From JBMNOU01 sp050943215 (GTDB taxonomy: Bacteria; Bacillota; Clostridia; Christensenellales; SZUA-584), in contig JBMNOU010000024.1 of assembly GCA_050943215.1 (NCBI GenBank), positions 1 through 27,309 of the forward strand: a stretch of 27,309 nt of DNA. The letters run 5' to 3'. This document shows positions 1-6,050 of this stretch, one piece after another. Both the position numbers and the translations under genes were made by a program. Position 1 is the first letter of the stretch. Every line of letters starts with the position of its first letter. Below the pieces are notes generated by a model. The model did no database searches, had not been told where the DNA came from, and saw only the letters and a list, made by a program, of their open reading frames with translations.

Positions 1-41
1 GGGCTTTTTTCTTTTGCCCTCATAAGTCTGAAATAATTAAA

Positions 42-63
42 GTGTCAACAAAAAGTGTCAACA
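42..63 (+). repeat. Left integrase arm-type repeat pair
   Basis: Two copies of GTGTCAACA at 42-50 and 55-63, 13 bp apart start to start. The same pair with the same spacing and orientation recurs at 8438-8459. Paired direct repeats near both ends of an element are the usual binding sites for the N-terminal arm-binding domain of tyrosine integrases. The first 448 bases of the window carry this pair and the iterons and no convincing gene. Confidence 0.6.
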
Positions 64-264
64 AATCTTTAAAACAGGGCATATTTTTGATTTTAGCTGC
101 CCGGCGGAGATACCAACCCGGAGGGGGATATACGAAAGCCGATATATGCCCTATGACCTTATCGAGTAGCCGCCTTTATAAGCATTGGATATGTAAATAA
201 ATGTTATATGATTAAAAATGGCTTTAAGTAATAAATACAGATATACAATTAACTATACGGATTA

Positions 265-371
265 GATACAAAAAATACAAAAAACTCAAACAACGCCGGA
301 AAGCCTGTTGCAAAGCGGTTTTCTGGGCGGCGTGATAATCGCAGACAAGATACAAAAAATACAAAGAACGC
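265..371 (+). repeat. Left-end iteron pair, 84 bp apart
   Basis: Two related 23-bp units at 265-287 and 349-371, each containing two ATACAAA heptamers 9 bp apart. The unit starts differ by exactly 84 bp. Two matching units lie inverted at the right end (8231-8253 and 8315-8337), also 84 bp apart. Probable protein-binding sites for integration/excision or replication; which one cannot be told from sequence. Confidence 0.55.
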
Positions 372-448
372 GTTCAGAGCGCCCCGATTCGTTCTCGCAA
401 ATGCATAAACGCCCCGGCGCTGTGAAATGGCATCCTCGCGACGGCAAT

Positions 449-498
449 AAAAAACCCTTCTACTGGCCGGAAAATTCCGAAAGCCGTAAAAGGGTTTT
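449..498 (-). terminator. Terminator of the left-end small-gene operon
   Basis: On the minus strand AAAACCCTT (498-490) pairs with AAGGGTTTT (458-450), with an inner CGG/CCG stem, and the 3' arm runs into a T tract. It lies about 36 bp past the stop of the last gene of the leftward operon (stop at 535). Confidence 0.7.
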
Positions 499-534
499 CC
501 TCTGACAGGGTTTGCTTTGATGGTTCGCCGGGGT

Positions 535-834
535 TTATGCTGCGGGGGTATCTGCGGGCTGTTCTGCTTTCCGCTCGGCGTTCAGATCGTCCATGAGCGC
601 CCGGAGGTTTTCAAGCGTTTTGTTAATATAATCGTGGACAATATCAAGCTCCGTAACCAGCACGTTATCAAGCGCCCAGCCGGTTATACCTTTGACCGCT
701 GTTTTCCCCCCGTGTTCTTTGGCAAACATTGTTTTTTCGTCGATGTCATTAAATACGCCCTCTAAAACGATTTTTGCCTTTTCAAGTGATAACTCCATAG
801 CGTCAAGGTTGTCACTCATTGTAAGATTGTTCAT
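535..834 (-). CDS. Small acidic helical protein, unknown
   Basis: 99 residues, not recognised. It is predicted to be mostly helical and amphipathic, with an acidic middle (VFNDIDEKTMFAKEHGG) and an Ala/Pro/Glu-rich tail. The ATG at 834 is preferred because AAAGGGG lies 7 bases upstream. An alternative ATG at 840 overlaps the stop of the preceding gene (ATGA) but sits too close to that site. It is the last gene of a four-gene leftward set (1335 to 535) followed by a clear terminator. In phage satellites this end often carries accessory or phage-interference genes, but nothing in the protein shows that. Confidence 0.65.
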   Translation of the reverse strand: MNNLTMSDNLDAMELSLEKAKIVLEGVFNDIDEKTMFAKEHGGKTAVKGITGWALDNVLVTELDIVHDYINKTLENLRALMDDLNAERKAEQPADTPAA

Positions 835-836
835 GT

Positions 837-965
837 TCATACCCCTTTCAAATTTACGGTTTGACAGGGAGATGCTATCTGAATATAATCGTCGTCAGAT
901 AGGGTTTCCCCTGTCGGTTCGGGCGTCCGTTCTTCTCTTGGTCGGGTTGACGGGCGCTCTTTCAT
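837..965 (-). CDS. Small proline/charged protein, unknown
   Basis: 42 residues, not recognised. The N-terminal half is rich in Arg, Glu, Pro and Thr (RPREERTPEPTGE) and is probably disordered; an acidic SDDDY stretch follows. Its ATG overlaps the stop of the upstream 42-residue gene (ATGA at 962-965), which suggests translational coupling. Its stop in turn lies at the start of the next gene. The tight packing supports a real gene in spite of the length. Confidence 0.5.
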   Translation of the reverse strand: MKERPSTRPREERTPEPTGETLSDDDYIQIASPCQTVNLKGV

Positions 966-1090
966 TTTTGGTTCTTCACTTGAATGGCAACGGTCTTTGG
1001 TTGTTGCTCTACCTTCGTGACATTGACAGTCACGGTCTTTGGTTGTTGCTCTAATTTCTTCACTTGTGCGATAATGGGTTTTGTTTTCAT
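962..1090 (-). CDS. 42-residue protein with an internal 14-residue repeat
   Basis: Starts at ATG 1090 after GGGGGG and ends at TGA 962. It contains two tandem copies of a Val/Lys/Gln-rich unit of 14 residues, each with EQQPKTV followed by alternating valines. The underlying DNA has an identical 22-bp repeat at 990-1011 and 1032-1053 (period 42 bp). The alternation of hydrophobic and polar residues would suit beta strands. The function is unknown. It is packed between its neighbours in the same operon with a 4-base overlap downstream. Confidence 0.5.
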   Translation of the reverse strand: MKTKPIIAQVKKLEQQPKTVTVNVTKVEQQPKTVAIQVKNQK

Positions 1091-1104
1091 AGCTACGCCC
1101 CCCT

Positions 1105-1335
1105 TCATTTCTTTGCATGTTTCTGCATTTCGGCTTCGCCTTCGTTTAGATAATCCTCTATTTCCTCTAACGAAAAGTTGAATCGCGCCCCGGCAACAAT
1201 AAGGTTGGTTTGTGCATCAATAATCATGTAGCCTTGCAGGTCATCAATGTTTGGTTTTTTTGCTCTTGACTTCTTGATTATAAGCCCCTGTCTTTTTGCC
1301 TGTCGCCGTGCCCTGTTTTCTCTAACATCTCCCAT
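1105..1335 (-). CDS. Small basic protein, unknown
   Basis: 76 residues, not recognised. The first 30 residues are strongly basic (RENRARRQAKRQG, KKSRAKK), followed by a compact domain containing GYMIIDAQTNLIVAG and a C-terminal acidic helix. It starts at ATG 1335 with AAAGGAGGTG 7 bases upstream. It is the first gene after a consensus-like leftward promoter (1390-1418), so it leads the left-end operon. The basic N-terminus could bind nucleic acid. Confidence 0.7.
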   Translation of the reverse strand: MGDVRENRARRQAKRQGLIIKKSRAKKPNIDDLQGYMIIDAQTNLIVAGARFNFSLEEIEDYLNEGEAEMQKHAKK

Positions 1336-1379
1336 TTTCTCACCTCCTTTCAGACTAACCTGTTGCTTATTCTGCTGTT

Positions 1380-1418
1380 TATGCTATTGATTATGCTTTA
1401 ACGTATGCTACAAGTCAA
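1380..1418 (-). promoter_or_regulatory. Leftward promoter with a shared 16-bp element
   Basis: On the minus strand, TTGACT (1418-1413), a 17-bp spacer and CATAAT (1395-1390) form a good sigma-A promoter for the 1335-535 operon. The -10 box is part of CATAATCAATAGCATA (1395-1380), which is repeated exactly upstream of the XRE gene at 6014-6029 in the same orientation relative to the gene. TAGCAT occurs twice here (minus strand, 1386-1381 and 1410-1405). Confidence 0.65.
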
Positions 1419-1438
1419 GGGATTTTATAAACGATAAG

Positions 1439-1478
1439 AAAAAACGCCCATCCGTTTCGGTTTGAATCGGATGAGGCG
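1439..1478 (-). terminator. Intrinsic terminator after the lipoprotein-like gene
   Basis: Minus strand: CGCC-TC-ATCCG (1478-1468) pairs with CGGATGGGCG (1454-1445) and is followed by TTTTTT. It separates the 1842-1492 gene from the promoter of the left-end operon. Confidence 0.7.
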
Positions 1479-1491
1479 CTCGGTTTAATAT

Positions 1492-1842
1492 TTATTTATC
1501 CTGCCCGTGACTGTCCCTTATATTTAATACTACATCGCCCGTACAATAGGCATACCAAACATATTCCGAGTTCATCCACATACTGTACCGTTCACCGCTT
1601 GCCCAATCTTCAACTCGCTTGAAACTGTCAACATTGGATAAGTCGTAACCCGTGCCGGATAGTTTGCGTTCAAGGCTTTCCGCAAACTCCACTGATTTCC
1701 CGTATTCGTCAGCAAATTCTTCCGCTTCGGTCAACGCCGGTTCGTCTGGTCCGTTTGCATCGCTTGCTTCGCATGAAAAAATCAAAAGTGGTATCAGTGC
1801 CGCGATAAGCACGATGATTATTATAACCATTATCGCTTTCAT
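1492..1842 (-). CDS. Small membrane-anchored or secreted protein, unknown
   Basis: 116 residues. The N-terminus is a strong hydrophobic segment (about residues 2-22, with a run of five Ile/Val) ending in IFSCEAS, which resembles a lipobox although Phe at -2 is unusual. The rest is a hydrophilic, acidic domain with several aromatic residues (YSMWM, YVWYAY) that would lie outside the cell. Start ATG 1842 follows AAAGGAGGG. It is flanked by terminators on both sides, so it may be expressed on its own. Surface proteins in phage-related elements sometimes block superinfection; this is only a possibility here. Confidence 0.65.
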   Translation of the reverse strand: MKAIMVIIIIVLIAALIPLLIFSCEASDANGPDEPALTEAEEFADEYGKSVEFAESLERKLSGTGYDLSNVDSFKRVEDWASGERYSMWMNSEYVWYAYCTGDVVLNIRDSHGQDK

Positions 1843-1896
1843 CTCGGTTCCCTCCTTTAGCGTCAGTCTATACCGTTTTTTGGTAGATTGCAAACG

Positions 1897-1948
1897 AAAA
1901 TAAAGAGCGGAACCTACAAAATAAAGAGCGGAACATATCTCTCCGCTC
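1897..1948 (-). terminator. Terminator with a tandemly duplicated 3' arm
   Basis: Minus strand: GAGCGGA (1948-1942) pairs with TCCGCTC (1932-1926), followed by TTTATTTT. The 17-bp 3' arm plus T-rich tail (1918-1934) is repeated exactly at 1897-1913, period 21 bp. It ends the operon whose last gene stops at 1959. Confidence 0.65.
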
Positions 1949-1958
1949 CGCCATTATC

Positions 1959-2153
1959 TCAATGCGCTTTAACTATCCCGCCTATGCGCAGATAGGATTC
2001 CCCGCGCTGATCGGTCTTTGTAACATCCGATAGCTTTTCGTTAATCCGTTCAAGCTGCTCGGATATTTCCAGTAGCACCCCGGTCATGTTTTGCAGGGCT
2101 TCAAGAATCGCCTCATTCGTGGTCTGTGTGTTCGCGGTGGCAGGTTCGTTCAT
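1959..2153 (-). CDS. Small coiled-coil protein, unknown
   Basis: 64 residues. The middle (about residues 12-46) has a heptad pattern of Leu/Ile/Met typical of a coiled coil (LLEISEQLERINEKL). The ATG overlaps the stop of the upstream gene (TAATG), and GGAG lies 8 bases upstream, so the two are translationally coupled. It is the last gene of the main leftward operon before a terminator. Size and pattern resemble small coiled-coil proteins of phages, but no family is recognised. Confidence 0.65.
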   Translation of the reverse strand: MNEPATANTQTTNEAILEALQNMTGVLLEISEQLERINEKLSDVTKTDQRGESYLRIGGIVKAH

Positions 2154-2503
2154 TATTCGCCCTCCGCTTCAAGCAAGCTCGCAAAATCGGAAAGTAAAAG
2201 CATTTCCCGCGTTTCCGGGGATTCCTGCGCCTTGTCGTTGACTTTATCTTTCAACTTATCGGCGGGAACACCTTCAAACATACGCTTGACAACCTCACGC
2301 TCGCCCGGCGTGAGTATTTTCGTTACTTCGGGCGTATTGATATATCCGGCGTCAAGCTGTGCGGCCACGTTATCCCATATGGACGCACCGCCCTTGATTT
2401 GAGCGTCAAGCTGTACCATAAGCGCAACGTCACGTCGCTGCTCGGCCTGATTATAAAGCTCTATCATACCCTCCCGGTCAAACATCGTCGCTTCTGTCCG
2501 CAA
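2153..2503 (-). CDS. Second half of a possibly interrupted phage-type protein
   Basis: 116 residues from a TTG at 2503 with no clear ribosome binding site. The same frame is open upstream to 2677 and reads like real protein (for example KENYPALAALRDIAAEKGY). It is bounded by a TAA at 2678-2680, which is also the stop of the gene upstream in the same frame. So 2992-2153 may once have encoded one 279-residue protein, now split by a nonsense codon. The visible part is helical, with a loop NTPEVTKILTPGEREVVKRMF. No family recognised. If it is still translated alone, a weak start such as TTG 2503 must be used. Confidence 0.45.
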   Translation of the reverse strand: MRTEATMFDREGMIELYNQAEQRRDVALMVQLDAQIKGGASIWDNVAAQLDAGYINTPEVTKILTPGEREVVKRMFEGVPADKLKDKVNDKAQESPETREMLLLSDFASLLEAEGE

Positions 2504-2677
2504 GTCCAGCGCGCCGTCAATGGCTCTGAGTGCCAGTTCATAGGCGGCGTCTATGCGCTGCTTTACCTGTTCGGGCGTCGTTACCTCAAACGAATAACCC
2601 TTTTCGGCGGCTATATCGCGCAGGGCTGCAAGCGCGGGATAGTTCTCCTTTATTCCCTCTGCGGCGTGATAACCTCG

Positions 2678-2992
2678 TTACGTGATACGCTTTTTCGGAA
2701 AGACAAGGCTTGCAGAAGCATCATTGTATCGGCTGTCGGCGCTTTCGTCGCGGGCGGCGTCTGCGAGCCTGATTTTCTCGGCGCGGAGAGCCTCAACGTC
2801 TGCTTTCATGCGTGATCGGAGTGCGTACAACTCGGAATCACGCTCTGCTTTACGCTCGGTTAGGCGCTGCGTGAGGAAGTCGCCCTTAAACCGTTGTTCG
2901 GCTTTAGCCTTGTCCTCGGCGTATTGCCTGTCAAGGGCTTGTTTCTGTTTGAGGAATGTTTGAAGGTCTTTTTTCATCTCATGGAATGTCAT
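2678..2992 (-). CDS. Coiled-coil charged protein, perhaps truncated
   Basis: 104 residues, starting at ATG 2992 with AAAGGAG 10 bases upstream. Residues 5-85 are almost all Lys, Glu, Arg, Ala, Leu and Gln (KQKQALDRQYAEDKAKAEQRF), predicting a long coiled coil. It ends at TAA 2680-2678, but the frame continues open for another 174 codons into the next gene, so the stop may be a recent nonsense mutation (CAA to TAA would need one change). The function is unknown. Its place just after the terminase-like gene suits a phage-derived morphogenesis or scaffold-like protein, which is inference only. Confidence 0.6.
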   Translation of the reverse strand: MTFHEMKKDLQTFLKQKQALDRQYAEDKAKAEQRFKGDFLTQRLTERKAERDSELYALRSRMKADVEALRAEKIRLADAARDESADSRYNDASASLVFPKKRIT

Positions 2993-3007
2993 GATATTGG
3001 TTCTCCT

Positions 3008-3589
3008 TTATTCAATTTCATAATCCGCGTCTGCTGCGGGTAATGCTTCGATGAGCCTTTTTACCTGTGCGGCGTCTGTGCTCTCGCCTAACGGATTCGG
3101 CGGGCTTACAACCAACTCAACCGATTCGCGCATGTTGTATAACGCTTTTTGCAGGAATATACTTACAATCGAATTTGCGTTGTTTTGTAGGCTTGCTTGC
3201 GCTAAAACGTCGCTGCACAGGTCGCGGAAACTTTCCAACAGGTCAGCGGTGGCCGGTGTTGTCCGGCGGTCGATCTCGTTGTAAAGCGCATGTCTGGAAT
3301 AGCCCAGGCTTCGGGCAAGGCCGCTCATGCTCGGAAAAACGCCGGTTGTTTCACATGCTTTCAGATATAAGAACGTCTGTTCTTGTACCGTGTTGAAATC
3401 GGTAAATGAAATCCGGCCTCTGCGTTCCGATTCTTCAAGCTGGGCGGCGGCTCTGTCGATAAGTGCGGAAACCGCCTCGGCTTTATATGTGTCGCTTTCC
3501 CGCTTGTACAACTTCGACGTTTGCCTTTTCGCGGTCAACTCCTGCGTCATTTCTTCCGGCGTCTGCGCTGGATATTTGGCATTGTTCAA
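3008..3589 (-). CDS. Terminase small-subunit-like DNA-binding protein
   Basis: 193 residues from TTG 3589, chosen because GGAGGTG lies 9 bases upstream. An HTH-like segment (about residues 80-108, SMSGLARSLGYSRHALYNEID) is followed by a helix in which LQNNANSIVSIFLQKALYNM precedes a Pro-rich PPNPLGE turn and a short acidic tail. This layout (HTH, then a helix with a pattern like N-x-x-x-x-IFxLKNxxGYxD, then a Pro/acidic tail) is typical of small terminase and phage DNA-packaging proteins in Firmicutes. Satellites use such proteins to redirect packaging. Alternatively it is a non-packaging DNA-binding protein of an integrative element. Confidence in the family is moderate. Confidence 0.55.
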   Translation of the reverse strand: MNNAKYPAQTPEEMTQELTAKRQTSKLYKRESDTYKAEAVSALIDRAAAQLEESERRGRISFTDFNTVQEQTFLYLKACETTGVFPSMSGLARSLGYSRHALYNEIDRRTTPATADLLESFRDLCSDVLAQASLQNNANSIVSIFLQKALYNMRESVELVVSPPNPLGESTDAAQVKRLIEALPAADADYEIE

Positions 3590-3722
3590 TTTTTTTCACC
3601 TCCGTTCCGTCAACTTGATATGTTCCGCATAAATCCCGCATGAGCTGGTTTATGTCGGTTTTACCGTTTTGGGTCGCTCTCATGGCTGCGGCTGCGATAA
3701 TCGCCGTTATTGAATCGTTCAT
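3483..3722 (-). CDS. Small protein overlapping the terminase-like gene, unknown
   Basis: 79 residues from ATG 3722, preferred over GTG 3731 because GGAAGGAG lies 10 bases upstream of the ATG. The start overlaps the stop of the upstream gene (ATGA). The N-terminus is an Ala/Ile-rich helix (ITAIIAAAAMRATQNG) and then NQLMRDLC. The last 35 or so codons overlap the first 107 bases of the next gene in another frame, which is long for a bacterial overlap. Either the extension is tolerated, or a stop has been lost. No family recognised. Confidence 0.5.
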   Translation of the reverse strand: MNDSITAIIAAAAMRATQNGKTDINQLMRDLCGTYQVDGTEVKKIEQCQISSADAGRNDAGVDREKANVEVVQAGKRHI

Positions 3723-4063
3723 CGGTTCCACGCTCCTTCCACACAGTAATGCAGCTTTTCAGCAATCGCCCGCGAAGTGCGCGACAATGTTTTGAATAAC
3801 GCGGTTTCAATCGCCTTGTCGCCCTGTGAAAGCTCGCGTATGACCATATGAATGGGTCTGCCGTCCGTCATTATTAACCGTATACGTTCACGGTTTGGCG
3901 GCGTCAGGGCGTCCAGCGCAAACCGTACAGCGTCATGCTTTCGGCGCTCAGTTACGCTGGTGAAGTCTTGTTTGTCCGGGTTTGAAAAGTAAAACCGCAT
4001 ATGACTGTTTACAAGCGGCGTCCACGGCGGTTTCCCTCGTGATACATAGGAGCGGTCATACAT
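3719..4063 (-). CDS. Putative DNA-binding protein, phage-type, unknown
   Basis: 114 residues from ATG 4063, with GGAGGTG 7 bases upstream; an in-frame codon at 4078 lacks such a site. The C-terminal half (LTPPNRERIRLIMTDGRPIHMVIRELS, then ETALFKTLSRTSRAIAEKL) has the look of a sigma-70 region-4 or ArpU/RinA-like helix-turn-helix: a TPP-x-ER motif, a helix, a turn and a second helix. Such proteins control late or packaging genes in Gram-positive phages. It lies directly upstream of the terminase-like gene, separated by one small gene, which fits. Not a confident family assignment. Confidence 0.55.
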   Translation of the reverse strand: MYDRSYVSRGKPPWTPLVNSHMRFYFSNPDKQDFTSVTERRKHDAVRFALDALTPPNRERIRLIMTDGRPIHMVIRELSQGDKAIETALFKTLSRTSRAIAEKLHYCVEGAWNR

Positions 4064-5513
4064 TGCGCTCACCTCCAAAGTAGAGCGGATTCAACTCGTA
4101 CCGACTGTCTGGCCGTCTGCCGGTGGTTGCCGTTCGGTCGGCGGGTATCTCGCGGAGGTAACCCAAAGATACGAGATTTTTCAGCACGGGCATGAGCGAT
4201 TCAACCTTTTCAAACCGTCCACGGCATAGAGCATGAATTTCAGAACGTGACAGAATAAACGCCGGGGCTTTTATCAGACGCTTGACGGCATATTGTGCGG
4301 CGGCGGTTTTTTCATCAATGCCGGTATAGGCAAAAGTCTTTAGCGCATGGGAGAGAAAGTAATAACCCAGCTTGACGGCGTTTCGCATGGTATCGCCGGA
4401 GATAGGATTAACCTGCGCCGATTGATAGTCTGACACGATATGGAGCAATCCCGCGATACGCAAGACAGCGCCGGGCAACTTCGCGGAAAAGTCTGAAACA
4501 TGAGCGAGTTTGCTGGTCATTTCGCCCTCGATAATGTCAAAGAAATGTTTGTGCGCCTTGTGTGCCTCGTCGGACAATTTTATGACTTTTGGCATGTCTG
4601 GTAACGGAATATCAAGCAAGGCAAATATCAAATCACGGTATGCCCGGCTAACCTCTGGCGGTATGGGAGCAGTATCATAGCGGCGTTGTCCAAGAGCCGA
4701 TTCTGGGAACGAATACAAAAACCTTGCCAGTAATCCGCGCCCCCGGAACGCTTCATTTTTCATTAATCCCTCGATAACGTGAGGCTGTGAACAGCACAGA
4801 ATGGTTAATTTCGGACTATTCATTATTTCTTCGCGCCCGCGCCGATTCACGCGCATGGGGTCAACCGAATGGGCTTTCAGAAATATATCAAAATTCGCTT
4901 TTTCGGAGTATCGCCCAATATTGTCAAAAAAGCCGCTTTCCGCTGAAAATATCGCGCCGCGCTCGCTGTTCTCATACATCGCCGTTGCCAATGATTCCGG
5001 CGTTATATCGTCAAAGAAAATTCGTGTCGGCTTGACCGCTTTCAATAAATCCTGCTCGGCTCTTATTTCCGCTATTTTATGGGACTTTTCGGAGCGCGGC
5101 GACTTGCTTTTTTTAACGGATATAATTTCAGATTCATACAATTCGTTTTCGTCGCAATAACGCCTTATCTCCGGCGCTCGTCGCTCATTGTCTAAACGCT
5201 CCCAGTCATAACAATGAGCCGCCATGCAACGATGCACAGAGCTTTTCCGTTCTCCCGGAAACGCGACATAGTTTTCATAAACATTGACCGGCTCACAATA
5301 TCCGGGCTTGCCTTCGACTTCATATTTCCCCTGCACACACGCGGCGACAGCGCCTAAAAACGCCGTTCCTGCCGCGTCTGGCGGTGTCTGCGTAAACTCT
5401 GAAACGGCAAGCGTCATATCATGCCCGACTTGCCCTAAAGCCTCTGCCGGGAACGCTTTAGCGGCTGGCGCTCCTATCGGCTGCGGTTCTGTCCATACAA
5501 AATTATCTCGCAT
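4056..5513 (-). CDS. DUF3987 (YfjI-type) putative replication protein
   Basis: 485 residues from ATG 5513, with AAGGGAG 9 bases upstream. DUF3987 features seen: a degenerate P-loop AFPGERKSS (about residues 86-94), an acidic Walker-B-like FFDDITPESLA, a stretch SPKLTILCCSQPHVIEGL and an arginine-rich RGRGLLARFLYSFP. These are typical of DUF3987 proteins, which occupy the primase/helicase place in prophages, satellites and integrated plasmids. The P-loop is GERKSS instead of GxxxxGKS, as is common in this family. Its 3' end overlaps the next gene by 8 bases. It probably drives replication after excision. The C-terminal 80 residues look like a winged helix. Confidence 0.75.
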   Translation of the reverse strand: MRDNFVWTEPQPIGAPAAKAFPAEALGQVGHDMTLAVSEFTQTPPDAAGTAFLGAVAACVQGKYEVEGKPGYCEPVNVYENYVAFPGERKSSVHRCMAAHCYDWERLDNERRAPEIRRYCDENELYESEIISVKKSKSPRSEKSHKIAEIRAEQDLLKAVKPTRIFFDDITPESLATAMYENSERGAIFSAESGFFDNIGRYSEKANFDIFLKAHSVDPMRVNRRGREEIMNSPKLTILCCSQPHVIEGLMKNEAFRGRGLLARFLYSFPESALGQRRYDTAPIPPEVSRAYRDLIFALLDIPLPDMPKVIKLSDEAHKAHKHFFDIIEGEMTSKLAHVSDFSAKLPGAVLRIAGLLHIVSDYQSAQVNPISGDTMRNAVKLGYYFLSHALKTFAYTGIDEKTAAAQYAVKRLIKAPAFILSRSEIHALCRGRFEKVESLMPVLKNLVSLGYLREIPADRTATTGRRPDSRYELNPLYFGGERNV

Positions 5514-5533
5514 ACGCGATTCTCCCTTATGTA

Positions 5534-5716
5534 CTAATTCTGGTTTTCGGTTGCTAAACGGTTCAAGACTTCCAAACAAAGACTATACGGCAATAGCGCC
5601 CTGTTGCCAGTGTAAACAACGGGAAGTTTTTTCGACTTGACTAACTGACGCAGGGCATATTCGGGCAAGACACCCGTTTTGGCAAGCTGGCGAATCGTCA
5701 TAAACTTTTCGGTCAT
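5534..5716 (-). CDS. xis: Excisionase-like small HTH protein
   Basis: 60 residues from ATG 5716, with GGAGG 7 bases upstream. The sequence MTIRQLAKTGVLPEYALRQLVKSKKLP followed by YTGNRALLPY is the MerR-like winged-helix pattern of small excisionases and DUF6462 proteins in Firmicutes mobile elements: a TIRQLA helix, a recognition helix, a wing with a basic residue, and a final dimer helix. It would bend DNA near the attachment sites and direct the integrase to excise. The ATG overlaps the stop of the upstream HTH gene. The assignment rests on pattern and context. Confidence 0.65.
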   Translation of the reverse strand: MTEKFMTIRQLAKTGVLPEYALRQLVKSKKLPVVYTGNRALLPYSLCLEVLNRLATENQN

Positions 5717-5916
5717 AATGTCGCCTCCGTTTCCTGCCCTTTGATAATGGCGCAAATCTTTGCCTTTTCGTCTGGCGGGAGTTCAATTCTCAACCTGCGG
5801 ATTATGGTTTGTTCGGACACGCCAAGCGCAACGGCAAGCCGCCAGAATGGTATGCTTTTTTCTTTCAGCAAAGACCGTATATCCTCATTCGCGTGAATCT
5901 TATAATGGCATTTCAT
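5713..5916 (-). CDS. Small Cro/XRE-like regulator
   Basis: 67 residues from ATG 5916, with GGAGG 8 bases upstream. A single helix-turn-helix spans residues 14-48 (LLKEKSIPFWRLAVALGVSEQTIIRRLR). It is the first gene of the main leftward operon, directly facing the XRE repressor gene across an interleaved promoter pair, the place held by Cro in phages and by str in SaPIs. Inference: it opposes the XRE repressor in the choice between maintenance and excision. Confidence 0.7.
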   Translation of the reverse strand: MKCHYKIHANEDIRSLLKEKSIPFWRLAVALGVSEQTIIRRLRIELPPDEKAKICAIIKGQETEATL

Positions 5917-5954
5917 ATATTCGCCTCCGTTCACAAGCATTGTTACTGTTTATG

Positions 5955-5994
5955 TTGACAGTGTTAGTATATCATGCTATAATGTGAATGACAA
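5955..5994. promoter_or_regulatory. Interleaved divergent promoter pair (genetic switch)
   Basis: Rightward: TTGACA (5955-5960), 17-bp spacer, TATAAT (5978-5983), a perfect consensus, for the XRE and int genes. Leftward: TTGTCA (5994-5989), 17-bp spacer, TATACT (5971-5966), for the HTH-xis-DUF3987 operon. Each -10 box lies in the other promoter's spacer, so RNA polymerase cannot occupy both at once. A 15-bp quasi-palindrome TAGTAT-ATC-ATGCTA (5965-5979) in the centre is a candidate repressor operator. Confidence 0.8.
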
Positions 5995-6050
5995 GCGAAA
6001 CTAACCGCCAAACCATAATCAATAGCATATCTTGAAATGGAGGAAGTGCA

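Noticed and set aside
1..20. Hairpin AGGGC...GCCCT at the window edge as a terminator
   Set aside because: The stem is only 4-5 bp, the T run is in the loop, and the left context is missing.
308..505. A 65-codon rightward frame in the left end
   Set aside because: It overlaps the second iteron and the leftward terminator, and has no ribosome binding site or protein-like composition.
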